Positions 21,921 to 33,079 of a stretch of DNA of 64,000 bases are shown piece after piece. Below the pieces are notes generated by a model. That model had not been told where the DNA came from and searched no databases. It worked only from the letters and a program-made list of their open reading frames with translations. Source of the DNA: Graphilbum fragrans (Eukaryota > Ascomycota > Sordariomycetes > Ophiostomatales > Ophiostomataceae); assembly GCA_001513895.1 (NCBI GenBank), contig LLKO01000008.1, positions 486,705 to 550,704 of the forward strand, given 5' to 3'. Numbering within the stretch: the first letter of the stretch is position 1; every line of letters begins with the position of its first letter. A program made the position numbers and the translations under genes.

Positions 21921-23630
21921 TCAATTAGGGAGACTGGACAGTTCAATAGCAGCTGTGCCTTGGCCTCCAGACGCATGGTCTGCTGCGTTCCATTCGCCAG
22001 AAAACGGCCGTGTTTCGGGCATCGCATCGGCCGGTAGAATATTTGCTGTCTTTTCACCAGCCGAGAACAGATTCCTGTTTTCAATCCGCTTGCTGCGCTG
22101 TCGACGCAATCTGCGCATCGGTAGCGGCATTGGTGTTGGAGAAGGCGGCGGAGACACCACCTTGTTGATAGGGTTTTCCGGCGGCATCTGGAACATGTGA
22201 AGCTCTTCTTTACCGTCAGATTCGTCCATCGTGCCCACAGACACTTGCTGCTGTGACAGTTTCGCTGCCTCGGGAGTGGGATAGCGGCTCCAGTTCCGCG
22301 ATTTCCACGACTGGGCGTCCGAAGCCAGAGGAGACGTGCTGTAAGAGGAATCGCCGGCGTCATATTCCCGGTCTGATGATATCATAGGAAGCATGGTCAT
22401 GGCAGCTGCGGCCCCAGACACATCCGCGTCCCCCATGTATTTGAGGTACGAAGCTGCATTTCTTGCAGGCATGTTTTTCGGTCGCTGTCTCATCATATGC
22501 ATTGACGATGCCCGAGAGTGGCCGATCCCAAGACATTGTTGGCCAGCAGCCAACACACCGTCTCGATTCTGCTGCGGGCGATTCCTATTAGTGGGCTTCA
22601 GGAAAAGAGGACTAGGGCACCGAGGTCGAAACATTCTGCGTTGGCCTAGCCCTTGTGCTGCGTTCTGCAGCGAAGTAGGTTCCGATGGCACATCCATAAC
22701 TGCTGCTTGGTAACTCCCGTCTCTGTTTTCATCTGCAACATCTGTATTGGGGCCCTGAGGAGATTGCGTTGTAGGTGGTGTTGCAAATACCATGCCATAC
22801 GCATACGCCGCTTGCCCGCTGCTGCGAATATGGCTTAGTAGGAGATATCTCGATATAGATATCCAACATACTGCCTCTTACCTGTTCACGTGCCCCATTT
22901 GTGCTGGTGAGGCTGGCATGGGAACCGACGCTGTTTGAATTGGCATAGGCTGCGCCGAAATAACACGGTAGTATTGTTGCTGCTGCTGCGGAGCCTGAGT
23001 CTGAAGCTGGGACTGGAGCTGGGGCTGTGGCTGCTGAGGCGGCGAGGAAAAGTGAGCGGGCACAATATGCGTCGGCAAGTAAGCAGCTGGCGGCGGAGAG
23101 GCCAAGTGTGGTGACAGCATCCCCATGCTAACATGCCGCACAGGACTCATGGGCGAGGATTGCTGGGCTGTTCTACTGTATGGTGCAGATGGCGAAACGG
23201 GGGTTGCTGAAGTTGCTGGATGCGTGATGGCACACCAAGAGATTTGTTGGGGCATCTGAGGCATCTGTGGCATTTGCATCTGCTGCACTTGTTGCATCTG
23301 TTGCATCTGTTGCATCTGTTGCATATTTTGCATATGCTGCATCTGTGGCATTTGCATCTGTTGCATCTGTTGCATCTGGGGATGCATCTGCTGCTGCGGG
23401 ACGTGTTGCTGTGCCGTCGAAGGGCCTGGAATGGGCATATGATTGTAGCCAAGATATCCAGCAGCTTCTATTGGAACAACCAGTTGGTAGCACGGCGCAG
23501 GTGCTGGAGTCCATCCAAAAACAGGTGGAACAGCCATGTTGCCTCCGTTATGTATGCCATTGTCCGCGATGTTGCTAGCACTTCGTCTGTGCTGGAGCCC
23601 AGAGAAGTAAGATGGCATATCTGGATTCAT
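21921..23630 (-). CDS. Uncharacterised Gln/Met/Pro-rich protein
   Basis: Predicted 549-aa protein that I do not recognise. Exons (complement) are 22882-23630 and 21921-22821. The start is the ATG of MNPDMPSYFSGL. Residues about 85-145 consist of a run of Met-Gln-Gln triplets with Pro and His substitutions (MQQMQQMQMPQMQ pattern), followed by Pro/Ser/Gln-rich sequence with a polyglutamine stretch (QQQQQYY). The C-terminal half has KSRNWSRYPTPEA, SPPPSPTPMPLPMRRLRRQRSKR, the latter a possible basic nuclear targeting stretch. No folded domain is evident, so it looks like an intrinsically disordered regulator. Gln/Met-rich composition is common in transcription co-regulators and RNA-binding granule proteins, but no function can be claimed. 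Confidence 0.7.
23280..23400. repeat. Imperfect TTGCATCTG coding repeat
   Basis: A tandem array of the 9-bp unit (TTGCATCTG with variants) inside the Gln/Met-rich gene. On the coding strand it yields repeated Gln-Met/Gln-Gln-Met. Confidence 0.8.
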
Positions 23631-24267
23631 GATGTAGAAGTCGATGTGAACAAATGAAATAGACGTCACGATATTTTTGATATGAAATAAAATAGAACAA
23701 TCACAGTTGAGAAAAGGAATTAAAGTATGGTTAAAAAATGAGGCATGAAGATTGGACAATAACAGCACACAAAAACACATAGATGACCATGTACGGAATA
23801 TTTTGCGCAAAATACAAACGCGTTCCCATTTCGCACTTCGTCCAAGTGCAGACGCGGAAAGGTCATGATCTTGCGGTATCGGATACCCAAATGGTGCCAC
23901 ATTGTCTCAGCTTCCTTGCGTTTGCTGTCATTGTCCTTCTGGCGAGGAAGGAGCAGCCGGCACAGATTCAGATACAGACGAAGAAGGAACGCGGCTACGG
24001 AGAGCCAGGTCCCGTGACCACTACATCATCATCGCATCCAACAAGCATCTTCGTCAAAACGCCAATCTCAATTTTTGCTGTTCTTGATGCCAGACGCAGA
24101 AAATACCATACAACGCCGCCCCAAGACGAGACCTCGTAAACATAAGCCATAAACGTATAGTGAGCAAGAATCCTGGTTTCACCCTGTCCTCCTTCACCCC
24201 GTTTTCTTCCCCTTCTCGTTCTCTCCCGGAGACTTCATTCTTTAGCCAAAACTCTGCAAACCTTTGC
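23631..24267. other. Intergenic region upstream of Gln/Met-rich gene
   Basis: 637 bp containing the probable 5' leader and promoter of the Gln/Met-rich gene and the 3' end of the deubiquitinase gene. A reading frame at 23783-24139 has no family feature. Confidence 0.45.
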
Positions 24268-26203
24268 CTACCCTTTCCGCAGATCGTGCACCCAGTAGTC
24301 GTTGTTCATCTTGGCTGACACAAACACGTGCCCCGGCGGGTTCTGCGCGTTGGTGTACAGCGCGTCCGGCGGCAGCGAGTGCTGGTGGAAGGTGTCGGTC
24401 TTGTCGCAGTTGAGCAGGTGCTGCAGGCCCGGAGGCTTCGTCAGCCGAAAGACGCCCCAGGACGGCTCGTGGCGCGGGGCGCACACAATGGCCACGCTCT
24501 CGTCCATCATGATCTGGTAGCCGGCCTGCGTGTGCAGGTCGCGCGAGCTCATGAAGCAGGTCTGCGTCGGGTGCGTGTGGATCCAGCCAATCTGCAGCAG
24601 GTCCTCCCTTTCAAAAAACTCAAAGGTCGCCGCTTCGTTGGTCGTCTCGCACGTGTCTGGCGTGCCGTGCTGCTCCGGCACCAGCAGACACGTCACGAAC
24701 AGCGCGTTGTTGATGCTGGTGCCACACAGGATGCCGCAGGTCTCGATGCCGCGCCGGGTGTTGTCGTCGGCGAGGCGCACAAAGTCGCGGCGCAGGCTGT
24801 CGGGCAGAAACACGGGGCGGATCGGCTGCCCGTCTTCTAGGTAGGCGGCCGGCCGGAATGTCACCTTCTCCTTCTCTGGCTTGACCTTTTCTGGCCGCGC
24901 CGGTGCTGAGCCCGGGTCGTTGCTGGCAGCAAAATCCTCCAGCAGCGTCTTTGGCGGTGGAGGGGGAGGGGGCCGATGGCGTTCTGAGGAGTCGACGGAC
25001 AGCTCGGTCGGCTGCGGATTGCGCGAATAGGGTGGTGGTGGTGGTGGCGCCGCATTGGCCGCGTAGCCGTAGCCGCCAGAGCCGAGAGATTCCAGGTCGC
25101 GCCGGGGAGGTCTGGCCGGCGGTGTATCGTAATGTGAGGTTGACGAGGAGTAGGTCGAGGTGGGGGGGAACGGGGCATCCTTGGGCGGCCGGGGAGGGCG
25201 CACGGCAGCCTCTCTGGGCCTGGAAGGCGGTCTAGGCGATGGACTGGCCTCGTATTCAAACGGCCTGGATTTCGAGATCGAGGGGTAGTTGTAAGAAACA
25301 GGGGCCACGGCATCGCGAGCGCCGGGATGGCGTTGTTCCCGAACACCGGACCAATGAGCAGCTTCGTCACGCTGGTCCAGTTGGTGCCGCGCCCTTTCCA
25401 TTTGGTGTCGTAGGTCCGATTCTTCGGCATCCCGGTCGGGATCACCATAGCCCGGCTCGTGTCGCGAGGATGACGAAGACGGCCGGTCCCATTCGTCCCA
25501 AAGTCCTGCGGTGCGTCGTGTCCCTTCTTCTTCGGCGGACACCCCGGCTTGCCGCGTTGCTCGTCGAGACGCATCCCGCCGGCGCAGCTCCTTTGTAGCG
25601 AGGTCAACGGCCAGTTCCTGGTGGTCGGAGGCATCGAGCAGCTTCGCCTGGGCCTTTGTGTTCCACGAAAGGGCGGCATCTCGGGCGGCAAAGCTCGCAT
25701 ACTGGGACTGTGTGCTGCGTCGGTGTATTGGCGGCGGCGGCGCTGCGGGCTCGGGGTGCTCGGCGTCCCATTTGTCGCACTCTTCCTGCAGCACGGTCTT
25801 GATCTTCTCGAGGACCTCCACCACTTCATCTAAGCGGGCGCGCGTCGGCTTCAGCAGCCTCTTCCCGTTGGGGGTGCGTGCTTCGGGGACGGTTGACACG
25901 CGTTCGACGGAGAGTATGAAGAAGCGGAAGAACAGCAAGTAGGCCTTGGCCAGGTTGTGCTCGCGCAAGTAGCTTCTTCCCTGGGCGGCTGGTCAGTTGG
26001 GCGTCACTCGTCACTCAAAGCTCAGAAAAAGCAAAATAGCGCACCTCGCGATAGAGCGCATCCAGCGTGCCAACGTAGTATTTGAGCGGTATCTGGGGAT
26101 TCCACTCAAACTTGTTGGCCTCCTCCGATATCTCCTTGGGGCTGAGCGGACGGTGAGCCGACGGCAGAGCCCCCCGGTCTCCGTCATAGTAGACGTAGCT
26201 CAT
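24268..26203 (-). CDS. sst2: AMSH/Sst2-type JAMM deubiquitinase
   Basis: Predicted K63-linkage ubiquitin isopeptidase of 623 aa acting on cargo at endosomes. Exons (complement) are 26045-26203 and 24268-25980. The N-terminal part (about residues 10-120, YVGTLDALYREGRSYLREHN with AKAYLLFFRFFILSVE) matches the MIT-like/USP8-dimerisation region of STAM-binding proteins. A long Pro/Ser/Arg-rich disordered linker follows. The C-terminal MPN+ domain has the zinc-binding JAMM motif H521-x-H523-x7-S531-x2-D534 within IGWIHTHPTQTCFMSSRD, and the AMSH-specific cysteine-containing insertion C-x-T near TCFMS. The family removes ubiquitin from cargo before sorting into multivesicular bodies. Vps4, which finishes that process, is encoded 3 kb away. 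Confidence 0.92.
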
Positions 26204-27256
26204 ACTGGCCGGCCAATCCTCACACAAGCGTCTGCGGCCGACTCAGATCGCATCCAGGCGAAATCGAAGAGGGGAAGACGGACCGATGCCCGCGAATTCG
26301 GCAAAAGAGGCAAGCAGGCTGAGAAAAAGGTGTGTGGGGTGGTGGACGAGGGATAGAGAGTGTCTGGGGTGTCTGGCGAGAAAAACACGCCGCTGCGGCT
26401 GTTCTAGCAGCGCATCGGGCGGGTGGTGGTGGTGAAGTGCGTCGTCCAGGACATCGTTGTTTGCTGTTGATGACGTTGTGAGCTGGTAGAATGGCCTGCT
26501 GCCTTGCCTTTGACGAGTGGTGGGGAAGGCGGCGTGGCATGCACGTGCCTTGCCACAGTGGCGTGCGTGCTGAAGTGTTGGTGCTTATAGCGGTGAGGAG
26601 CGCTGAAACGCGCTGTGGCATGTATCCCGCGAGCTATAACTACAACTACTAGTCGTACGGGCCTGTACTGCGTATGACACAGCATAGCCATCGGAGAACA
26701 GCTCTATCTCAAGTGGTCCGACCACTGCTGCATCCCGCGTCAAGACCCCCAAACGGCTCATTTCGCACCACGGGAAAGGGCGGAACCGCCTGACATGGGA
26801 CGGGAGCCTTACTACGAGACGTCCAAGGGTCTGCCCGGGATGGCCCGTTTGTGGACTGTGCAGCAGTGGGACCAGCGGCCAAATTCTCGCGAAAGAATCC
26901 TTCTTGGGCAATTTAGGAGACTTTTGGGGGACAATAGGACAGCAGGTGAAATAGCGCACCCGCCACCCCCCATTTTCACCCCTTACCACCCCCCTTTCCT
27001 TGCCCATGGCCAGTTGTATTTGCCAACTTCCTGTTCTGAATAGTGGAGGCCAACATGGTGCTGGTGCTATGAGACCTGAAGCGGTGAGAAGTCAGGAGAG
27101 AGGAGATGTACTCGTAGATGTACTCGTAGCTATATAAGAGGCGGATCACTCCCGTTGTCCGTTTTTAATCAGACAAGAATATGTTTTGCTGTCCACAACA
27201 CTTGGAAGTCTATTCGTTCACATTACAGTGTCCGTTCCAGTATATATAATATCACC
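26204..27256. promoter_or_regulatory. Divergent intergenic region with TATA-like element
   Basis: 1.05 kb between the deubiquitinase and the orphan gene at 27257. A good TATA-like element (CTATATAAGAGG) lies at 27130-27141, about 120 bp before the orphan start. No gene was recognised in the interval; a minus-strand ORF at 26220-26621 lacks any family feature. Confidence 0.5.
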
Positions 27257-28022
27257 ATGTACAGCCGTCGTGAAGAAAGCATGTTGGAACAACAGTGTCG
27301 AGGTAGCCATTTTTGTCTCTTTGTCCCCGATCCGTATCCAAAAGAGGTGGCCAGCTAACTTCTTGGCAGGCGCCATTGCCCTCGTCCCCGTCTTCTTCAC
27401 CATCAACGCCGGCCAGGTATACACGCAGAGCGAGGCCCATGTGCAGGACATTCTCGGCCGCGTCTTGACCAAGCTCTCGCAGGTCGACGAGCACCTGCGC
27501 ATCCTGGCCACCTCGACCGCCCAGCGAGACATTGTCCATGCCATCTTCGACAGTCACTCGCTGGCCCTCGTCTCGGGCCGTTCACCCCTGGTCGAGGATC
27601 GCCTCGATCCCCAGGCAAAGGCACGGCTGCTCGTGCAAGGAGTGGCGGGTGCCGTCTCCGTTGCTCGGCGGCTGTCGAAGCTGGCCGTTGCCATCACGGA
27701 GAATCTCCTCTACCGCGAGCTGCAGCGGTTTGCAGCCTCTCACCAGCCGGAACACATCCGCAGCACCGTGGAGCACAGCCACCTGTTCAACGACTGTCTC
27801 ATGATGGACGACATCCTGGATCTGATCATGGAGGCCAGCCACGACAGCGATGCCGTCGAGGACAGCATGGCCTGCGGCCACGGCAGCCTCCACGGGGATG
27901 TCGTGCCGGCCAAGTGCGCTTCGTTTTATGACTACAACGTCGACGCCTTCAGCTCGGATTTCGAGCGGCCGTCGCGAAACATGGGCCAGCCGTGGGGCTT
28001 CACGTTCCTTGTTTTGAATTAG
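27257..28022 (+). CDS. Uncharacterised helical protein
   Basis: Predicted 232-aa protein of unknown function. Exons are 27257-27302 and 27370-28022; the splice gives MYSRREESMLEQQCRGAIA and then VPVFFTINAGQVYTQ. The stretch that follows is predicted helical, with a leucine-rich segment (DILGRVLTKLSQVDEHLRIL). Histidines and aspartates cluster near residues 165-195 (EHSHLFNDCLMMDDILDLIMEASHDSD). Three further histidines and cysteines follow (CGHGSLHGDVVPAKC). An alternative model without the first exon would begin at 27186 and read straight through. I cannot assign a family. A TATA-like element precedes it. Confidence 0.6.
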
Positions 28023-28252
28023 CATCGGCCAGCAAGTTCCTGTGTGTCTTACCCGGTCTTGGTTACTGGTTTTCGGTCCCATCAAGATGGATCTGCTGCT
28101 TAGCACCTCTCCCACGAATGACGACTTCCTGTATATTAGTTTACAAATGACTCTGCATGATCTTTCTCCGTGGCCTTCTTGCATAGAGCCGTGCGCCAGT
28201 TATGTCCTGCACCAAGAATGGAGGACTTTGTTGTATTTGTCTTCTTCTACCG

Positions 28253-28836
28253 CTATGCTGCCGCCGCTTTGGGAGCTGCTGCTTGTACGCTGTTCTGCAG
28301 GCCAATAATCTGCATCTTGACGCCGTCGACCTTCTTGTTCGACTCTTCGATTTCCTTCTCTATCCGCTCCCTGCGAACTGTTAGCATCGTAACCGGTATT
28401 CTGTATCGTGTCTCCCACCCGTTGCAGACATACATCTCCTTTGTAATGAACTCCAGCCGGCCGTTGACTGTACTGTCGGCTTCGATCTTTTCCTGCTTCA
28501 GAAGCACCGGGCCCACGAGCTTGTAGACGATCTCGCCGTCCTTGAGGTTGTCAAACTCCTGCGGATCTGTCAGCCACGACCCAAGATGCTTGATTCCAAA
28601 TGGCAGCTCGCTTAACGCTGCAGGACAGCCACCCACCTTCTTGACGCCCTGGTTCTCCGTCTTCTGCGCCCGGAACCGCTGCAGCGCTCCTATCAGTGTC
28701 TGCTGGTCTTCTCTTGTCAGTCTGTGTCCTATATCCATCCGTCACGGCATTTTGCGACTTGTGCGTGCTCACCTGTCTGGAGCTTTGTGAATTCGGTGGA
28801 TAGCTCTTGGAGCTTGGCCTGCACGTCGGTCGCCAT
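28253..28836 (-). CDS. yke2: Prefoldin subunit 6 (beta type)
   Basis: Predicted 125-aa subunit of the hexameric prefoldin chaperone, which hands nascent actin and tubulin to the CCT chaperonin. Exons (complement) are 28773-28836, 28637-28707, 28434-28558 and 28253-28370. The product is two long coiled-coil helices (MATDVQAKLQELSTEF ... ALQRFRAQKTENQGVKK and RLEFITKEMERIEKEIEES) joined by the beta-hairpin core EFDNLKDGEIVYKLVGPVLLKQE. The last acceptor was placed at 28371, not at the AG just upstream, because only this keeps the frame and gives the heptad-like KEMERIEKEIEES. Length fits the family. The gene is divergent from vps4. Confidence 0.92.
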
Positions 28837-29507
28837 GGTCTGCGATGCGTCGGTGCACGATCTTTGGCCGTTGCAGACAGTAGGCAATGCGGTATCGAGC
28901 TGGGCTGGCCTGCGTGTGCTGTCGGGGAAGAGGCAGAGCGAGCGTCAAGTCTCAGAACCGCGCAAAATGATCAGAAGTCGATGGTGAGTGGTAGAAGCAA
29001 ACTGTGGCGCTAGCGTCTCAGCGCTATCTGCTCCTCAGAGAGTCCCCTAGCTGCGCTGGCGCTTCGGGGCTTACCTGCTGCCTGTGGTGTGGCGTCAGCC
29101 GGTTACCCCGCCAAATTAAATCGCCGGGCTTCGCAGCCAAAAGCGAACATCGACCAAAAGCACACCCAAACACTGCACCCTGTTTATCATCGCACATCCA
29201 GGCACAAACCCGCCCCCAGCCACGCTTTTGCTTTTGCGCTTTCTTTCTTTCTCGCCCACCCTCAGCACCGTACAGCGGCCGATCATTGATTGCCGACACC
29301 GACGATTGACCACCGCTTTTCGCATCCACGTGCCCCTCCGCTTGTTTTCCTTACACTTCGCCACTGCGACAAAATCGACGACTTGGCCGACTTCGACTGG
29401 GTTGATATCCCCCCTCCCGAGGCCGCTCTCCCTCTTTCTGCTTTCTGTCGCTTCCCACTCCCTCCCCGCCTCTGTCTAACGTCTCCGAATACCAACATCC
29501 GCCAGCC
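28837..29507. promoter_or_regulatory. Divergent promoter region of prefoldin 6 and vps4
   Basis: 671 bp between two outward-facing housekeeping genes. No exon is visible, and CT-rich tracts near 29220-29260 and 29410-29480 precede the vps4 start. Confidence 0.5.
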
Positions 29508-30923
29508 ATGTCTAACACCGACTTCCTGGGCCGGGCCATCGAACAGGTCCGCAAGGCCATCGAGGCCGACAATGCGGCCCAGTACGACAAGGCCTACCAG
29601 CTCTACTACGCGTCGCTCGAGATGTTCATGCTGGCGCTCAAGTGGGAGAAGAACCCCAAGTCCAAGGAGATGATCCGGCAAAAAGCCACGGAGTACATGG
29701 ACCGCGCCGAGAAGCTAAAGTCGCATCTGTCGGACGCGGACGCCAAGAAGAAGAAGCCAGGCCTCGTCGGCGCCAACGGCGCTTCCACGAGCGGCACAGC
29801 CAAGGGCAAGCAGGACGGCGACGACGGCAACGGCGGCGAGGCGCTGGACGAGGAAAGCAAGAAGCTGCGCAGCGCGCTCGCTGGGGCGATTCTGCAGGAC
29901 CGGCCGAACATCAAGTGGGACGACGTGGCCGGGCTGGACGCGGCCAAGGAGGCGCTCAAGGAGGCGGTGCTACTGCCGATCAAGTTCCCGCACCTGTTCC
30001 AGGGCAAGCGCAAACCGTGGAAGGGCATTCTGCTGTACGGGCCGCCGGGCACCGGCAAAAGCTACCTAGCCAAGGCGGTGGCCACGGAGGCCAAGAGCAC
30101 CTTTTTCAGCGTCAGCAGCTCGGACCTGGTCAGCAAGTGGATGGGCGAGAGTGAGCGGCTGGTCAAGCAGCTGTTCAACATGGCGCGCGAGAACAAGCCG
30201 TCCATCATCTTCATCGACGAGGTCGACGCGCTGTGCGGCCCGCGCGGCGAGGGCGAGTCGGAGGCGTCGCGCCGCATCAAGACGGAAATGCTGGTGCAGA
30301 TGGACGGCGTGGGCAAAGACAGCACCGGCGTGCTGGTGCTGGGCGCCACCAACATTCCCTGGCAGCTCGACGCGGCCATCCGCCGCCGTTTTCAGCGCCG
30401 TGTGCACATCAGTCTGCCGGACCTGGCGGCACGCACCACCATGTTCAAGATTGCCATCGGCGAGACCCCGACCACGCTCGAGCCCAACGACTACCGCGAG
30501 CTGGCAAAGCTGGCCGAGGGCTACTCGGGATCCGATATCAGCATCTGCGTCCAGGACGCATTGATGCAGCCTGTGCGCTTGATCCAGCAGGCGACACACT
30601 TTCGACCGGTGAGTAACGAGAGAGTGGTTGTATGGGGGGAAAACCAAAGAGCAAGACAAAGAGCAATAGACAAAAGTTCAAGGAACATCGCTAACAAACA
30701 GGTCACCGTGGACGGCAAAAACAAGTTCAGCCCGTGCTCGCCAGGGGCGCCAGACGCACGGGAAATGACGTGGGACGACATGGAAGCGGAGGAGCTGCAG
30801 GAGCCACTGGTCGAGTTCAAGGACTTTGTCAAGGCCATCAAGGCCAGCCGGCCGACGGTGTCACGAGAGGACCTCAAGCACAACGAAGAATGGACACGCG
30901 AGTTTGGCAGCGAGGGCGCGTGA
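29508..30923 (+). CDS. vps4: Vps4, AAA ATPase of the ESCRT-III pathway
   Basis: Predicted 440-aa ATPase that disassembles ESCRT-III on endosomes. Exons are 29508-30608 and 30702-30923. The N-terminal MIT domain is at about residues 5-75 (FLGRAIEQVRKAIEADNAAQ), followed by a Lys/Gly-rich linker. The AAA domain has Walker A GPPGTGKS at 178-185, Walker B IIFIDEVDAL at about 232-241, and ATNIPWQLDAAIRRRF with the arginine finger region. The second exon encodes the beta-domain and terminal helix (KFSPCSPGAPDA, DFVKAIKASRPTVS). The single intron is 93 nt, a multiple of three, and free of stops. Length and all motifs fit the family. Confidence 0.96.
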   Translation: MSNTDFLGRAIEQVRKAIEADNAAQYDKAYQLYYASLEMFMLALKWEKNPKSKEMIRQKATEYMDRAEKLKSHLSDADAKKKKPGLVGANGASTSGTAKGKQDGDDGNGGEALDEESKKLRSALAGAILQDRPNIKWDDVAGLDAAKEALKEAVLLPIKFPHLFQGKRKPWKGILLYGPPGTGKSYLAKAVATEAKSTFFSVSSSDLVSKWMGESERLVKQLFNMARENKPSIIFIDEVDALCGPRGEGESEASRRIKTEMLVQMDGVGKDSTGVLVLGATNIPWQLDAAIRRRFQRRVHISLPDLAARTTMFKIAIGETPTTLEPNDYRELAKLAEGYSGSDISICVQDALMQPVRLIQQATHFRPVSNERVVVWGENQRARQRAIDKSSRNIANKQVTVDGKNKFSPCSPGAPDAREMTWDDMEAEELQEPLVEFKDFVKAIKASRPTVSREDLKHNEEWTREFGSEGA

Positions 30924-31492
30924 TTGACGTACGAAGAGAAGCGAAGACGAAGAAGAAGATGAAGAAGACGATGAAGACGAAGGAGAGCGTCGTGCATCCA
31001 GGCGTTTGGCGTTGCGGTCCAAGATAGCCGAGCATGATGGTGGTTCTGTTGTACAAACAAATGTTATGAAGTACATGCCATATTGATCTTTGGTCTTTAG
31101 TTTGCTGGTTAGTTACATTGCGTATAGCGTTCCATATACATCTCACTGTGCCATTGCCCAGACGACATATACTCCTGCCGCTACATTCAACATGCCATAA
31201 TACCGTAATTCGAATTATCTCGCCTAAAGCACACTACAGTACACAGTTGCGGCCGAAGCCAGCATGTTCTGTCCAAAAGCATGGCAGTTTTGATTCTGTC
31301 CCAAACTCCCCTGAGCCAACCAACGCCGCCAAAGCAAAACAAGAACAACAGGCACAACGAAAAGCCAAAAAGACAGCCAAGAAAAGCCAAGAGACAAGCA
31401 AAAACAAGCGACAAACCGAAAGCCGTGCGCGTGACCAACACAGAACAGGATGCAAGAATAAAGCAGCAGCATCAGCCTCCGCAATAGCCGAC
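30924..31492. other. Convergent 3' region of vps4 and nop56
   Basis: 569 bp of spacer and probable 3' untranslated sequence. A purine-rich AAGAAGATG tract follows the vps4 stop. No gene is seen. Confidence 0.5.
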
Positions 31493-33079
31493 TTACGCCG
31501 CCACCTTCTTCTTCTTCTTCTTCTTCTCGCCGTTGACCTCGGTGTCGACGTCCATGGCGTCCTCGTGTGAGCGCTTCTTGTCCTTCTTGTCCTTCTTGTC
31601 CTTCTTTTCCTTCTTGTCTTTCTTGTCCTTCTTGCTGGCCTTCTCGGCCTCCGCGGGCGCGTCGTCCAGGTCGACGTCCGCGTCCAGCAGCCCCTCAGCC
31701 ACCATCTTGTCGGTGGCGGACTGCATGGCGGCCTGGTTGGTCATGGGCTTCTTGCCGGAGGTGAAGAACTCGAGGCGATCCTCGAGCTGCTGGCGCATGA
31801 CTTCGCCGTAGTGGGCGGTCGGGGTCTCGCTGAAGCTGTCGAGGCGGGCGGCCATGGAGCACTTGTTGGCCAGGTAGCGCGATATGCGGCCCTTGAAGCG
31901 CGGGCCGGAGCGGCCGATGAACGAGCTCTGGTAGATCAGGCCGTACTTGGGCGTGTTGCCCTTGGTCTTGAGCGCGCGGAACAGCGCCTTTTCGGCGCCC
32001 AGGATCTGCAGCGTCGACGCCGGGTACTTGGCCAGGTTGGTCAGGGAGCCGGCGTGCGAGATCAGGCGCGCGGCCACCGGCGTGCCCAGGATCACCTGCA
32101 GGTTCGGCGCCACCTCGCCCAGCTTACGCTCGAGGGACGACGCCAGCACCTGGCGGTAGTCGGCCAGCTTAGCCACGCTCTGCGCAAACGAGCACACCAT
32201 AGCCAGGTCGGCCTCGCTGATGTCCTGGCCCATCGACACCTTGGCGGCGTCGATGATGGCCTGCGCCTTGTCGCCGTCCTCGGCCACGACGGCCGCAATG
32301 TCGTGCAGCCGCTCGTCCGTCAGCGTCGTCTTGTTGCCAATGGCCAGCACCAGCTTGGTGTAGAGCACGTTGTCCGGCGCAATGCGCACCAGCTCCGGAA
32401 AGTGCCAGCCGTACCACTCGCGCACGCGCATGCAGCCGCTGTTGATGCTCTTGTCCAGCGCGTCCAGCGTGGCAATCTGCTGCATGATGTGGTTGTCGTT
32501 CTTGTGCACGTTGAACTTGACCTGAGACCGCGAGTACGCGTGGCCTAGACCCAGCATGCCGCGCGTCGTGTCGCCCTCCTGCAGGTCCTTCAGCAGCTTC
32601 TCCGAGTGGCCGTGCACGCCGCGCAGCAGCGCCCATGCCGCCTCCGACGTCTCCGGCGTCTCGCACAGCACGCCCGGGAACCGCGCCGTGATCTCGCCCG
32701 CCAGCTTCTTGTCGCTCACCGCCAGCACCACCTTGCTCTTCTTGCCGCTCGTCTTCGGCAGACTCAGCTCCAGCACCGATGCGAGGTAGTCCGTCAGGAT
32801 GCCCTCCGACAGGTCGTTGATGTTCTCCAGACCCTCCGTGTGGTTTCTGTCTCGTTAGCATCCGTCTCGCTCTCCGTCCCGCTCTCCGCTCTGCTACCTC
32901 GCAACTCACCTCCACGGCGTGAAGTTCGTCAGCTTCAGCATCTTGCCAAACTTGGACAGATCCTTCAGCGACTTCTGCACCTCTGCCAGCTGCAGACCAA
33001 TGGCGTCCGCCTGGTGCACCACCTCAAACACCGCATACCCGAGGGCATTCTCGTGCAGCAGATAGTTAATGCTCGTCAT
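31493..33079 (-). CDS. nop56: Nop56, box C/D snoRNP core protein
   Basis: Predicted 507-aa nucleolar protein needed for 2'-O-methylation of rRNA. Exons (complement) are 32910-33079 and 31493-32846. The N-terminal domain reads YLLHENALGYAVFEVV. The middle coiled coil contains GLGHAYSRSQVKFNVHKND and MRVREWYGWHFPELV, the latter diagnostic for Nop56/58. The Nop domain follows with GAEKALFRALKTKGNTPKYG and SSFIGRSGPRFKGRISRYLA. The C-terminal tail has repeated KKDKKDKKE units and ends in KKKKKKKVAA, as in other Nop56 proteins. Choice of Nop56 over Nop58 rests on the N-terminus and the NTPKYGLIYQSSFIG stretch. Confidence 0.94.

Noticed and set aside
26220..26621. A 133-aa minus-strand frame upstream of the deubiquitinase
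   Set aside because: Low-complexity Ser/Pro/Arg composition and a position in the promoter region; no motif seen.
28371..28377. Upstream acceptor (AACAG) for the last prefoldin exon
   Set aside because: It gives the wrong phase; the acceptor ending at 28371 keeps the frame and the coiled-coil pattern.
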